A DNA stretch of 64,000 nt. Source: Vulcaniibacterium thermophilum (GTDB lineage: Bacteria > Pseudomonadota > Gammaproteobacteria > Xanthomonadales > Xanthomonadaceae). This document shows positions 1-9,055 of the stretch, one piece after another. The stretch's first letter is position 1, and each line of letters starts with the position of its first letter. The notes under the pieces are model-generated. The model did not search any database and had not been told where the DNA came from. It was given only the letters and a program-made list of their open reading frames with translations. A program made the translations under genes and the position numbers. Where the stretch lies: contig NZ_VOHJ01000013.1 of assembly GCF_007923255.1 (NCBI RefSeq), forward strand, positions 1 through 64,000, read 5' to 3'.

Positions 1-111
1 GCCGCCCCGGCCCCTGCGGCCGCCGAGCCGCCGGCCGTGCAGCAGGCGGCGCCCGCGCAGCCGGCCGCGCCGACCGCGCCCGCCCAGCCCACCGAGCCCG
101 GCCAGGGCTGA
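1..111 (+). CDS. 3' end of an unidentified gene (Ala/Pro-rich tail)
   Basis: Frame 1 is open from the window edge to a TGA at 109-111. It encodes 36 residues made almost entirely of Ala, Pro and Gln and ending EPGQG. A low-complexity tail of this kind is typical of a periplasmic or surface-anchored protein. In related genomes a cytochrome c often precedes the dsbA pair, but nothing in these 36 residues shows a haem site, so no function is assigned. The strong terminator that follows supports this as the end of a transcription unit. Confidence 0.55.
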   Translation, partial: AAPAPAAAEPPAVQQAAPAQPAAPTAPAQPTEPGQG

Positions 112-163
112 GCCGCGAACTTCGCGCCTCCGCCGCGGTCGCATGCGGCACCCGTGAACGTCA

Positions 164-200
164 GCGCCGGCCGTGGTTCGCGGCCGGCGCTTTTCTTTTT
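164..200 (+). terminator. Rho-independent terminator
   Basis: A perfect 10-bp stem (GCGCCGGCCG with CGGCCGGCGC) closes a 7-nt loop and is followed by TTTTCTTTTT. It ends the gene at the window edge. The T-tract stops only a few bases before the ribosome-binding site of the next gene. Confidence 0.9.
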
Positions 201-218
201 CCGCCGAGGATGGAACCG

Positions 219-866
219 ATGCTCGCCCGAATCGCCCGTCTGCTGCTGTCCGCCCTGCTCGTTCTGCCGCTCGCGGCCGCGAAGGCGCCCGCCGGCCCGG
301 CCCCGGTCGAGGGCGAGGATTACGTGGCCATCGAAGGCGGCGCGCCGTACGCGCCGGCGAAGGGCCGCATCGAGGTGGTGGAGGTGTTCGGCTACACCTG
401 CCCGCATTGCGCCCGCTTCGAACCGAAGTTCGCCGCGTGGGCCGCGCGCCAGCCGAAGGACGTGCAGGTCGTGCGCCTGGCCGCGCCGTGGGGCGGCCAT
501 TGGCAGCCGTACGCGCGGGCCTTCTACGCGGCGCGCGCGCTCGGCGCGCTGACGAAGACGCACGAAGCCGTGTTCCGCGCGCTGCACGAGGACGGGCTGC
601 TGCCGCAGCACAACGCCACGCCGGAGGAGATCGCCGGCTTCTACGCGCGCTACGGAATCGACCCGGCGCGGTTCGTGGCGACGATGCACAGCGCGGCGAT
701 CGATACCGAGATGCAGAAGGCACAGGCCTTCATCCTGCGCAGCGGCGTCGAGGGCACGCCGACGCTGGTGGTCGCCGGCCGCTACCGCGTCACCGCGCGC
801 ACCCACGAGGACGCGCTGCGCATCGCCGACGCTCTGATCGCGCGCGAGCGCGCCGCGCGCCGCTGA
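219..866 (+). CDS. dsbA: thiol:disulfide interchange protein, DsbA family
   Basis: This is a periplasmic thiol oxidoreductase of the thioredoxin fold that introduces disulfides into exported proteins. It has an N-terminal hydrophobic signal sequence (LLLSALLVLPLAAA), the active site GYTCPHC near residues 58-64, and the cis-proline loop GTPTLVV that faces the active site in DsbA proteins. I chose ATG 219 because GAGG at 206-209 lies nine bases upstream. ATG 210 abuts that motif and would add three residues. The product is 215 aa, the usual size for DsbA. A second, lipid-anchored paralogue follows 97 bp downstream. The terminator at 164-200 sits immediately before the gene, so it either has its own overlapping promoter or depends on read-through. 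Confidence 0.9.
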   Translation: MLARIARLLLSALLVLPLAAAKAPAGPAPVEGEDYVAIEGGAPYAPAKGRIEVVEVFGYTCPHCARFEPKFAAWAARQPKDVQVVRLAAPWGGHWQPYARAFYAARALGALTKTHEAVFRALHEDGLLPQHNATPEEIAGFYARYGIDPARFVATMHSAAIDTEMQKAQAFILRSGVEGTPTLVVAGRYRVTARTHEDALRIADALIARERAARR

Positions 867-963
867 GCGCCACGCAGTCCACATTTCGTCCAACCGGGCT
901 GTCGCTATGCTGGCAGCCTCCCATCCCGAAGCGGCTTCGCGCCGTCCGTTGCGGAGACAGAAC

Positions 964-1809
964 ATGACCTTGCATCCGGCCTTCCGGCTGTTGGCTTCCT
1001 CGCTGGTGTTGATGGCCACCCTCGCCGCCTGCGGCAAGTCGCAGGCGCCCGCGGAAAGCACCGCCGCGCCTGCGGCCGCCCCGGCCGCGCAGCAGGCGCC
1101 CGCAGCCGCGACCGCCGCCGCGCCGGCCGCGGATGCGGGCGCGCAGCAGCCCGCCGCCACCGCCATCTCGCCGGCGGACGCCCCGCCCCCGCAGGGTCCG
1201 GCGCCGGTGGCCGGCCGCGACTATGTCGAGATCCCCAACGGCGCCGCGTTCGCCCCCGAGGCGGGCAAGATCGAGGTCGCCGAGGTGTTCGGCTACACCT
1301 GCCCGCACTGCGCGCAGTTCGAACCGCTGTTCGAAGGCTGGCGCCGCCGCCAGCCCAGCGACGTCAAGATCACCCTGATCGCCGCGCCGTTCGGCGGCTA
1401 CTGGCTGCCCTACGCGAAGGCGTACTACGCCGCCGAGACGCTGGGCCTGGTCGAGAAGACCCACATGGCGATGTTCCGCGCCATCCACATCGAACGCTCG
1501 CTGCCGGTGCAGCCGCTGCCGAGCGACCAGCAGCTCGGCGCGTTCTACGCCAGGTTCGGCGCCGATCCGGGCCAGTTCGCCAGCACGATGGCGAGCTTCG
1601 CCGTCGACGCCAAGATGAAGCGCGCCATGCAGTTCATGCAGCGCAGCGGCGTGGACAGCACGCCGACGCTGGTGATCGCCGGCAAGTACCGCGTGGGCGT
1701 CAACGAGGCGGTGACCACGCACGAAGAGATGTTGCGCGTGGCCGAGCACCTGATCGCGCGCGAGCGCGCCGCCATGGGCGGGGCCGCGGCGGGCGCGAGC
1801 GGAGGCTGA
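964..1809 (+). CDS. DsbA-family thiol:disulfide oxidoreductase, lipoprotein
   Basis: This is a second DsbA-type protein, 281 aa. The N-terminus MTLHPAFRLLASSLVL continues into the lipobox LAAC, predicting lipidation of that cysteine and anchoring in the envelope. An Ala/Pro/Gln-rich linker of roughly 60 residues follows, then the thioredoxin-like domain with active site GYTCPHC and cis-Pro loop STPTLVI. The catalytic domain is clearly homologous to that of the preceding gene (shared motifs include VEVFGYTCPHC-like and LIARERAA), so the two look like a tandem duplication in which one copy gained a lipid anchor and tether. GGAG eight bases before ATG 964 fixes the start. The likely role is disulfide formation in the periplasm. 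Division of labour between the two copies is inference. Confidence 0.9.
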   Translation: MTLHPAFRLLASSLVLMATLAACGKSQAPAESTAAPAAAPAAQQAPAAATAAAPAADAGAQQPAATAISPADAPPPQGPAPVAGRDYVEIPNGAAFAPEAGKIEVAEVFGYTCPHCAQFEPLFEGWRRRQPSDVKITLIAAPFGGYWLPYAKAYYAAETLGLVEKTHMAMFRAIHIERSLPVQPLPSDQQLGAFYARFGADPGQFASTMASFAVDAKMKRAMQFMQRSGVDSTPTLVIAGKYRVGVNEAVTTHEEMLRVAEHLIARERAAMGGAAAGASGG

Positions 1810-1833
1810 GTGGAGGCGACGGGCAGGCGCGGC

Positions 1834-2595
1834 ATGAGCTCCATCCGCCGGCTGCGCCTGCTCAGCGCCAACATCCAGGCCGGATCCAGCACCCGCGGCT
1901 ACCACGACTACGTCGCCCGTAGCTGGTCGCACGTGCTGCCGGCCGGCAACAAACGCAACAGCCTGGACACCATCGCCCGGCTGGCCGCCGAGCACGACAT
2001 CGTCGGCCTCAATGAGAGCGATCCGGGCAGCCTGCGCTCCGGCTTCACCAACCAGACCCACTACATCGCCGAGCGCGGCGGCTTTCCGTACTGGACCCAC
2101 CAGCCCAACCGCCGCGTCGGCGGCGTGGCGTCCAGCGCCAACGGTCTGCTCAGCAAGCTGGAGCCGCGCGAGGTCAGCGACCATGCGCTGCCGGGCCGGG
2201 TCAAGGGCCGCGGCGTGCTGGTCGCGCGTTTCGGCGACGGCGACGATGCGCTCACGGTCGCCATCGCCCACCTCTCGCTCGGCGCCGCCTCGCGCGCCTC
2301 GCAGCTCGCCTTCATCGCCGAGCTGCTGCAGGGCCGCTCGAACGTGGTGCTGATGGGCGATTTCAACTGCACGATCGAGCAGCCGGAGATGGCGGCGCTG
2401 TTCGCGCGCACGCGCCTGCAACCGCCGCCGCGGCCGCTGCTGACGTTCCCCGCATGGCGCCCGCAGCGCGCGATCGACCACGTGCTGGTCGGCGACGGCC
2501 TGCGCCACGGCGACGCGCGCGCGGTACCGGCGGCGTTCTCCGACCACCTCGCGGTGTCGATCGACATCGACGTGCCGGAAGAGGCGCTGCGCTGA
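1834..2595 (+). CDS. endonuclease/exonuclease/phosphatase (EEP) family protein
   Basis: This is a metal-dependent phosphodiesterase fold of the DNase I/ExoIII/inositol phosphatase superfamily. Visible motifs are LLSANIQAG at the N-terminus (metal-binding Asn), GLNES (the usual catalytic Glu), MGDFNC (Asp/Asn catalytic pair), RAIDHVLV, and FSDHLAVS (the terminal catalytic SDH). There is no signal peptide, so it is probably cytoplasmic. ATG 1834 gives 253 aa beginning MSSIRRLRLL. An in-frame GTG directly at 1810, abutting the previous stop, would add eight residues and has GGAGGC too close to serve it. The gene follows the DsbA pair at almost no distance, so it is probably cotranscribed. The substrate cannot be predicted from sequence. 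Confidence 0.85.
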   Translation: MSSIRRLRLLSANIQAGSSTRGYHDYVARSWSHVLPAGNKRNSLDTIARLAAEHDIVGLNESDPGSLRSGFTNQTHYIAERGGFPYWTHQPNRRVGGVASSANGLLSKLEPREVSDHALPGRVKGRGVLVARFGDGDDALTVAIAHLSLGAASRASQLAFIAELLQGRSNVVLMGDFNCTIEQPEMAALFARTRLQPPPRPLLTFPAWRPQRAIDHVLVGDGLRHGDARAVPAAFSDHLAVSIDIDVPEEALR

Positions 2596-3009
2596 GCAGC
2601 CGGGCGTGGTGCGCCCGCGCCTGCAGGCATGGGCGGGACAAGTCCCGCCCTACTCGTCGGGGCTGGATGCGTAGGTTGGGCTGAGCCGAAGGCGAAGCCC
2701 CAACGTCGGGCCTCGCGACGCGCGATGTGGACTTCGCGGCGCCCGGCCCGACCGGCGGGACGTTGGCCCTTCCCCTTGCGGGAGAGGAGTGCGCTTGCGA
2801 GCCGCAGGCTCGCGCATCGATGGACGCCCGCCACTGAGGCGGGCCGGACGAGGGGTCGGGGTGAGGGCGCGCGCCGCAGGCGCGCAGAGCCTTCGTTGCA
2901 CATGCGGCGGGACGAGTCCCGCCCTACGCGCGAGGCCCGATCCGTAGATTGGGCTGAGTCGAAGGCGAAGCGACCCGCTCGGGCGAGCGGCTGGGGCGTG
3001 TCCGGCACG
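2596..3009. repeat. intergenic cluster of short inverted and direct repeats
   Basis: No gene is supported here. The stretch contains two copies of a palindromic GGCGGGAC-A/G-AGTCCCGCC unit (about 2632-2652 and 2908-2927). It also has two copies of a TTGGGCTGAG...GAAGGCGAAGC motif (about 2673 and 2949) and several GC-rich hairpins. These are typical dispersed intergenic repeats of Xanthomonadaceae-type genomes. The same GGCGGGAC palindrome reappears near 10050 and 10155. All open frames across it follow the repeats and look non-coding. Confidence 0.7.
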
Positions 3010-3040
3010 AAAAAAGCCGGCGGCTTGCGCCGCCGGCTTC
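3010..3040 (-). terminator. Rho-independent terminator of the TonB receptor gene
   Basis: Read leftward, the stem GCCGGCGGC...GCCGCCGGC with a short loop is followed by TTTTTTCG. It lies 21 bp beyond the stop codon of the receptor gene. Confidence 0.88.
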
Positions 3041-3060
3041 GGGTTACGTCTGCATGCTTT

Positions 3061-5952
3061 TCAGAAACGCAGGTCGGCACGGACGTACCAGAACCCGCCG
3101 CCCGGCAGATCGTAGGTTGAGCCGTCGAAGCTGTTGAGGTTGCACGACAGGCAGACGGGCGGCTCCTTTTCGAACACGTTGTTCATGCCGACCAGCAACT
3201 GCAGGCCGCGCATCCAGTCGACACGGTAACCAACCTGCACATCGTGATAAGTGGTTGAACCCAACCGATTTTGGTTCGGCCCGGGGTTGTTTCGGCAAAT
3301 CGGAAAGCCCGCCGCGTCGCCGCAGTCCTCGACGAGCTCGCTGGTGTGGCGAACAGTCCACGCCGCTGACCAGTTGTTACGCTTCCACTCCAGCGTGGCG
3401 TTCGACGTCCACCGTGGAATCGCGCGAGTGACCGGGTCGGACACCAGGCGGCCGACTTCCAGCGGCTGCCGCGAACCGTCCGGCCCCACCGCCTCGTAGC
3501 TGCCAACGATGGTGTTCTGCCAAGTGATGCTCAGATCGCCAATCGCCATTTCCGGAAGCAGCCAGAACACGTCGATGTCCCAGCCATCCGTGCGAATCGA
3601 ATCGAAGTTGCCGAGGTAGTTGGCGAACGATTCGATCTGGCCGGTGGTCGGGTTGCGCACGATGCCACTGCAGAAGCGCGGGTCGAGCGTCTGCGTGCAG
3701 AGATCGAGCTGGGTCTGCGGCGCCTGCGCCTGGATCGCGCCCTCGATCGTGTGGCGGTAGAACGTACCCTCGATATCCACCCGGCGGGCGATCGCGCTGT
3801 CTTCCAGGACACTCGGCGTCCACACGAAGCCGGCGGAGAAGCTGCGCGAGCGCTCGGGCTCGAGATTGCGGTTGCCGCCGGTCTCCACGCCGATCTGGGG
3901 GTCGAACTGCCGCGCGCCGGCCGGTACGCCGAGAGCTGCACAGTTGGCGCGCGGCGCGGTCGGCGGATCGCCGTTGACGCTGATCAGGCACGGATCGGTG
4001 ATATCGGCGTCGAAGCGTGTGGCCTGACCGAACAGTTCGCCGATACTCGGCGCGCGGAAGCCTTCCGCGTAAGTGCTGCGCAGCAGAAACTCGTCGGCCA
4101 GTTGCCAGCGCAGGCCGATCTTTGGCACGAACTCGCCGCCGAAGGTCGAGTAGTCGGAGTAGCGGCCGGCCAGATTGAGGTCCAGCTTCTTGCCCCAACC
4201 GGAGTTGGCCATGAGCGGAATGTTCAGCTCAACGAACACTTCGTTGACGTCGTAGGAACCCTGGGTCGGCAGCGACGGTACGCCGTTGTATTCGCCGCGA
4301 ACCGTCTGCGGGTCGGGACGGTATGAACCTTCGTACTTGCGATACTCGTAGCCGGTGGCGAACGACAGCGCGCCAGCCGGCAGGTCGAACAGATCGCCGG
4401 ACAGGTTGGCGGTGGCGAGCGATAGCTCGTTCTCGCTCTCGTCCCGGAATACCGGGCTGATCCACGCCAGCATTGCCGGCGTGATGGTGTTGTAGCCAAA
4501 AATGTCGAGCGGTGTGCACCCCGGCGTGGAGGCGCATACCGCCGGATCACCAAGCGCGAGAGCAATGTTGCGCGCGTTGTAGCTGCCCCGATTCTCCTGC
4601 TCGGCCTCATTGCGCCCGTAGGCAGCGTTGACGTCCCAGAACCAGGTGCGGTTGCCGACCCCAAACGTGCCTTCGATGCCGGTGCCGACGTACGTCGTGT
4701 CGACCTCCTGCTCGAACAGGCGCGGACCGCCCTCTATCGGGCGACGACGGATGGTGCGGATAGTGCTGGAGTCGAGCTGGATGCCAAACGGGTTGAACGG
4801 ATGGTTGGCCGGAATCACCAGGTTGGCGGTGAACGGCGAACCCGCGCCCGGACCGAGGTCGATCGGCTCCGGCGCCGCCTGATTGAGCGATTCACGCCGG
4901 TTCACCAGCGCTCGCGCGTACCAGGAAACATCCGGCGACAGATCGAAACGGAACTGACCGAACAGGCCAGCACGCTCGTTGGGGGTAAGCAGAAGGTTGT
5001 ACGGCGCGTAGTTGAAGGCGTCCCGCGAGCCTAGCCAGCAGCGGAACCCGTCCGGGCGGTCGGCGCCGGGCGTGCAGGCCGGCAGGCCCGGCGTGTACGT
5101 CGGATCGTTCAAGGTCGGATCGGTAACCAGGTCGTAGACCACGCCGTTGCGCGGATCCTGGAAAACGAAGCGACCGCCCGGCACACGCGAGCTGCCGAGT
5201 GCGAGGCCGGTGCCAAACACGGGCACGCGGGTGCGTTCGCGGTCGCGCGAAGCGATCTCGTCCTGATCGTGGTAGCTCGCGCCGACAAACCAACTGGCGC
5301 GGTCGCTCGAGCCGCCCCACGCTATGTCGATGCTCTTGCTCTCTCCGTCTCCCGGCGTGTATTCGCCGTAATTGACCGTGACCTGCGCGCCCTCGAACGA
5401 GCGACGGGTGATGATGTTGACCACGCCAGCGATTGCATCGGATCCGTACAACGAGGACGCGCCGTCCTCCAACACCTCGATGCGCTCGACGATAGCGAGA
5501 GGAATCGTGTTGAGGTCTACCGCCGCGCCGACACCCGAGGCGGACGATTCGTTTACCCAACGCTGACCGTCGACCAGCACCAGCACGCGCTTGGTGCCGA
5601 GGTGGCGCAGGTTGACCGTGGTCGAACCGGCGCCAGTGCCGCCGCCGTCAGGAGGGAAACCATCGTTTCCCGATGCATTGCGCGTGCGATTGAAGCCGGA
5701 ACCGGAGGCGGTGATGCGTTGCAGCACCTCGCCGATCGAGGTCAGACCCGTGCGCTCGATATCCTCACGGCTCAGCGTTTGCACCGGTACCTGGCCTTCG
5801 ACATCGGCCCGCTTGATGCGGGAACCGGTGACGGTCACCGAGTCCAGGGTCTTGGCCTCCTGCTCGGCGGCTTCCTGGGCCAGGGCGATCCCTGGGATGC
5901 ACACGGCCAGGGATATGGCCGCGGCGAGGGTGTGGCGTCGCAAACGTTTCAT
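3061..5952 (-). CDS. TonB-dependent outer-membrane receptor
   Basis: This 963-aa outer-membrane active transporter begins [17 protein letters not shown], a signal peptide cleaved after ALA. After it come a TonB-box-like segment ([11 protein letters not shown]), a plug domain ([60 protein letters not shown]) and a long beta-barrel ending WYVRADLRF. The C-terminal aromatic residue is the outer-membrane insertion signal. The N-terminal plug resembles the large Xanthomonadaceae group of TonB receptors with no fixed substrate, so I do not name one. The start at 5952 is preceded by GGAGAGG and follows a good promoter at 6024-6052. The next gene downstream is on the other strand, so it appears monocistronic. 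Confidence 0.95.
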   Translation of the reverse strand: MKRLRRHTLAAAISLAVCIPGIALAQEAAEQEAKTLDSVTVTGSRIKRADVEGQVPVQTLSREDIERTGLTSIGEVLQRITASGSGFNRTRNASGNDGFPPDGGGTGAGSTTVNLRHLGTKRVLVLVDGQRWVNESSASGVGAAVDLNTIPLAIVERIEVLEDGASSLYGSDAIAGVVNIITRRSFEGAQVTVNYGEYTPGDGESKSIDIAWGGSSDRASWFVGASYHDQDEIASRDRERTRVPVFGTGLALGSSRVPGGRFVFQDPRNGVVYDLVTDPTLNDPTYTPGLPACTPGADRPDGFRCWLGSRDAFNYAPYNLLLTPNERAGLFGQFRFDLSPDVSWYARALVNRRESLNQAAPEPIDLGPGAGSPFTANLVIPANHPFNPFGIQLDSSTIRTIRRRPIEGGPRLFEQEVDTTYVGTGIEGTFGVGNRTWFWDVNAAYGRNEAEQENRGSYNARNIALALGDPAVCASTPGCTPLDIFGYNTITPAMLAWISPVFRDESENELSLATANLSGDLFDLPAGALSFATGYEYRKYEGSYRPDPQTVRGEYNGVPSLPTQGSYDVNEVFVELNIPLMANSGWGKKLDLNLAGRYSDYSTFGGEFVPKIGLRWQLADEFLLRSTYAEGFRAPSIGELFGQATRFDADITDPCLISVNGDPPTAPRANCAALGVPAGARQFDPQIGVETGGNRNLEPERSRSFSAGFVWTPSVLEDSAIARRVDIEGTFYRHTIEGAIQAQAPQTQLDLCTQTLDPRFCSGIVRNPTTGQIESFANYLGNFDSIRTDGWDIDVFWLLPEMAIGDLSITWQNTIVGSYEAVGPDGSRQPLEVGRLVSDPVTRAIPRWTSNATLEWKRNNWSAAWTVRHTSELVEDCGDAAGFPICRNNPGPNQNRLGSTTYHDVQVGYRVDWMRGLQLLVGMNNVFEKEPPVCLSCNLNSFDGSTYDLPGGGFWYVRADLRF

Positions 5953-6023
5953 CGGGCTTGCCTCTCCATCAGCGAATGGTTGGGTGGTGCCACGCCGGCC
6001 CCCTGCGTCCCGGCGACCTTCCG

Positions 6024-6052
6024 ATTGTAAACAAGTCGTAAAGATTCGGCAA
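6024..6052 (-). promoter_or_regulatory. sigma70-type promoter for the TonB receptor gene
   Basis: Read leftward, TTGCCG (complement of 6047-6052) is separated by exactly 17 bp from TACAAT (complement of 6024-6029). The sequence around it is AT-rich for this genome. The 5' UTR to the ATG at 5952 would be about 65 nt. Confidence 0.65.
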
Positions 6053-6178
6053 GGGCCGGCAGTCAAGGGGACGCCCGGATTCGGCAAAACGAAGCCGGCA
6101 CGCGCGCAACCCTCCCGTCCCGGCGCGGGCCCGCCCGGCATTCACCGTGGAATCAGGCGCGTGGAGAGCGCGTGAGGC

Positions 6179-6997
6179 TCAGCGCAGCAGCACTGCAAGC
6201 CCCACCAGCAGCAGGAACCCCGCGAACACGCGCTTGAGCGTGTCGCCATGCAGGCGGTGCGCGAGCCGCGTGCCGTAGGGCGCGGCCAGCACCGAGGCGA
6301 GCGCGACGCCGATCGCCGCCGGCAGGTAGACGTAGCCCAGCGCATGCGCCGGAAGCGCGCCCGGCGGCGCCTGCAGCGCGTAGCCGGCGGCGCTCGCCAG
6401 ACCGATCGCCACGCCGCAGGCCGACGAGGTGCCGACCGCGCGCACCGGCGCCACGCCGCGCCAGACCAGCAGCGGCACCGTCATGCTGCCGCCGCCGATG
6501 CCGACCACCGCCGACACCGCGCCGATCGCCACCCCGGCGGCGCTCATCGGCCAACCGCGCGGCGGATCGTGATCGGCGCGCGCGGGCGCGCGGCCGCGGC
6601 GCAGCAGTTGCGCGGCGGCGATGAAGCAGTAGGCCGCGACCGCCACGCGCAGCGCGTCGCCATCCAGACGCACGGCCAGCGCGCTTCCGATCCAGCCGCC
6701 GAGCAGCAGGCCCGGCACCGTCCACGCCACCGTCGGCCACAGCACGCTACCGCGGCGCGCATGCGCGCGCGCCGATGCCGCCGCGGTGAGCACGATGCTG
6801 GCCAGCGAACTGGCGAGCGCGGCATGCATCGCCGCGTCGGCGGGCACGCCGAACGCCGGCAGCAGCCACGCCAGCGCGGCTACCAGCACGAGGCCGCCGC
6901 CCACGCCGAGCAATCCGGCGAGCACGCCGGCGATGGCGCCCAGCGCCAGGAACGTCGACCAGCCGATCACATCGCTCACCCGCGGCAAAGCGCTCAT
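6179..6997 (-). CDS. sulfite exporter TauE/SafE-family permease
   Basis: This 272-aa polytopic inner-membrane protein has about eight hydrophobic segments in two homologous halves. Each half carries the family signature: LAGLLGVGGGLVLV near the N-terminus and AVVGIGGGSMTVPLLVW in the middle. TauE/SafE proteins move small organic or inorganic anions such as sulfite or sulfoacetate, but substrates are rarely known. A sulfite-oxidase-like molybdoenzyme is encoded 30 kb away at 36196. Any functional link is speculation. The start ATG at 6997 lies 23 bp from the divergent transglycosylase gene. Confidence 0.9.
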   Translation of the reverse strand: MSALPRVSDVIGWSTFLALGAIAGVLAGLLGVGGGLVLVAALAWLLPAFGVPADAAMHAALASSLASIVLTAAASARAHARRGSVLWPTVAWTVPGLLLGGWIGSALAVRLDGDALRVAVAAYCFIAAAQLLRRGRAPARADHDPPRGWPMSAAGVAIGAVSAVVGIGGGSMTVPLLVWRGVAPVRAVGTSSACGVAIGLASAAGYALQAPPGALPAHALGYVYLPAAIGVALASVLAAPYGTRLAHRLHGDTLKRVFAGFLLLVGLAVLLR

Positions 6998-7020
6998 GGT
7001 AGCCGGGGTATAGTCCGGCC

Positions 7021-9054
7021 ATGCGTGTTCGCATCGCCTGCCTCGTCATCGCCTGCACGTTCGCCGCGACGGCGTGCGCGCAGCCCGCGCCCGGCGCCGC
7101 GCCCGCGGCGCAGGCGCCCCGCTTCGAGCGCGCGCCGGTGCCCGCGCCGGTCGCCGATCCGCGTCTGCCGCGCGTGCGCGAGGCGCTCGACGCCGCCGAG
7201 CGCGGCGACTACGACGGCGCGCGCTTCGCCGATCTGGCCGGCCATCCGCTGCAGGGTTGGATCGAGTACGCCGCGCTGCGGCGCGCGATCGACACCCTGC
7301 CGCGCGAGCGCGCCGAGGATTTCCTGCGCCGTTACGGCGGGCAGGCGGTGGCGCGCAGCTTCCGCGAACTGTGGCTGGCGGCCGCGGCGCGGCGCGAGGA
7401 CTGGGCGGCGTTCCTTGCCGCCTGGCGGCCGGAGATCGAATCGCCCGCGCTGCGCTGCTCGGAACTGACCGCGCGTCAGGCGCTCGGGCGCGCCGACGCG
7501 CAGTGGATCGCCGACGCGCAGGCGCTGTGGGTGCGGTCGGCCAAGCCGTTGCCGGAACCGTGCGATGCCGTGTTCGCGGTGCTGGAGGCGCGCGGCGCGC
7601 TCGGCGATGCCCTGCGCTGGCAGCGCATCGACGCGGCGATCGAGCAGGCGCAGCCGGCGGTGATCCGCAGCGCCGCGCGCGGGCTGCGGCTGGAGGAACG
7701 CCGCCTCGCCGACGATTACGCCGCGTTCCTCGAAGGCGTGCACGCGCGTGCGCTGCAATGGCCGAAGACGCCGCGCAGCCGCCGCGTCGCCGCGATCGGC
7801 CTGGCGCGCCTGGCCGAGAACGACCCGGATCGCGCCGAAGCCCTCCTGCCGCAGTACGCGCAGGCGTTGGGTTTCGACGAGACCGACCGCGGCCGCGTGC
7901 TGTACCCGATCGCGTTGTGGAGCGCGGCTTCGTATCGACCCGAATCGGCGCGGCGGCTGGCCGCGGTGCCGGCGGCAAGCTACGACGCGCGCCTGCACGA
8001 GTGGCGAGTGCGCGAGGCGATGGCGCGTTCGGACTGGGACGCCGCGCTGGAGGCGATCCGCGCGATGGCGCCGGCGCAGCGCGCCGACTCGCGCTGGACG
8101 TACTTCGAGGCGCGCCTGGCGGAACGCCGCGGCGAGCGCGAAACGGCGCAGCGCCTGTACCGGCAGGCCGCGCGCAATGCCGACTTCCACGGCTTCCTCG
8201 CCGCCGACCGTCTCGGCCTGCCCTACGCGCTGTGCCCGTGGGTGCCGGGCGACAGCGCGGCGGCGAAGGCGCAGGTGGCGCGCGATCCGGCGATCGTGCG
8301 CGCGATGGCCCTGTTCCGCCTCGACCGCATCGGCTGGGCCACGCGCGAGTGGGACGAGGCGCTCGCGCGTTTCGACGATGCGCAGCGGATCATCGCGGTG
8401 GAAGTCGCGCAGAGCCACGGCTGGTTCGACCGCGGCGTGTTCGGTCTCGGCCGCCGGCCGGAGGAGCAGCGGCTGTACCACCTGCGCTTCCCGCTGCATC
8501 ACGAGGCCACGCTGCGCCGCGAGGCGGCCGCCAACCGGCTCGATCCCGCGTTCGTCGCCGCCGAGATCCGCGCCGAGAGCGTGTTCAATCCGCGCGCGCG
8601 CTCCGGCGCCAACGCGCGCGGCCTGATGCAGGTGCTACCGGGCACCGGCGCGCAGATGGCGCGCAAGCTCGGCCTGCCGTGGGGCGGCGCCGACAGCCTG
8701 TACGACCCGGACACCAACATCGTGCTCGGCACCGCCTACCTGCGGCACATGCTCGACGGTTACGGCGGCCAGCCCTACTTCGCGATCGCCGGCTACAACG
8801 CCGGCCCCGCGCCGCTGCGGCGCTGGCAGCAGGAACGTCCGGGGATGGACCCGGACTTCTGGATCGAGACCATCAACTACAAGGAAACCCGCGACTACGT
8901 CGCGCGCGTGCTCGCCTTCAGCGTGATCTACGACTGGCGGCTCAACGGCGACGTCATGCGTCTGGGCGAGCGCCTGCGCGGGCGTCTGGACGGCGCGCGC
9001 ACGCGCGTGATCTGTCCCTCGGCGGTGGCGCCGCCCGCCGCGGCAGGCCGCTGA
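7021..9054 (+). CDS. slt: soluble lytic murein transglycosylase
   Basis: This 677-aa periplasmic peptidoglycan-cleaving enzyme produces 1,6-anhydromuramyl products. It has a signal peptide with a possible lipobox-like TACA. A long alpha-helical superhelical region (residues about 40-490) follows, rich in Ala/Arg helices, as in Slt70. The C-terminal SLT catalytic domain contains IRAESVFNPRA (catalytic Glu at about residue 519), ARGLMQVLPGTG, TNIVLGTAYL and AGYNAGP. It ends one base before the next gene. A TATAGT element at 7009-7014 would put the transcript start at or next to the ATG, and no Shine-Dalgarno sequence is visible, so the mRNA may be leaderless. Confidence 0.95.
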   Translation: MRVRIACLVIACTFAATACAQPAPGAAPAAQAPRFERAPVPAPVADPRLPRVREALDAAERGDYDGARFADLAGHPLQGWIEYAALRRAIDTLPRERAEDFLRRYGGQAVARSFRELWLAAAARREDWAAFLAAWRPEIESPALRCSELTARQALGRADAQWIADAQALWVRSAKPLPEPCDAVFAVLEARGALGDALRWQRIDAAIEQAQPAVIRSAARGLRLEERRLADDYAAFLEGVHARALQWPKTPRSRRVAAIGLARLAENDPDRAEALLPQYAQALGFDETDRGRVLYPIALWSAASYRPESARRLAAVPAASYDARLHEWRVREAMARSDWDAALEAIRAMAPAQRADSRWTYFEARLAERRGERETAQRLYRQAARNADFHGFLAADRLGLPYALCPWVPGDSAAAKAQVARDPAIVRAMALFRLDRIGWATREWDEALARFDDAQRIIAVEVAQSHGWFDRGVFGLGRRPEEQRLYHLRFPLHHEATLRREAAANRLDPAFVAAEIRAESVFNPRARSGANARGLMQVLPGTGAQMARKLGLPWGGADSLYDPDTNIVLGTAYLRHMLDGYGGQPYFAIAGYNAGPAPLRRWQQERPGMDPDFWIETINYKETRDYVARVLAFSVIYDWRLNGDVMRLGERLRGRLDGARTRVICPSAVAPPAAAGR

Positions 9055-9055
9055 G

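Noticed and set aside
790-2547. 585-codon antisense ORF
   Set aside because: It is a high-GC shadow of dsbA and the EEP gene. The sequence is Arg/Ala/Gly-rich without recognisable motifs and spans several real genes.
3061-5952. Assigning a siderophore or sugar substrate to the TonB receptor
   Set aside because: The plug and barrel are of the broad Xanthomonadaceae type, no Fur box is present at its promoter, and neighbours give no clue.
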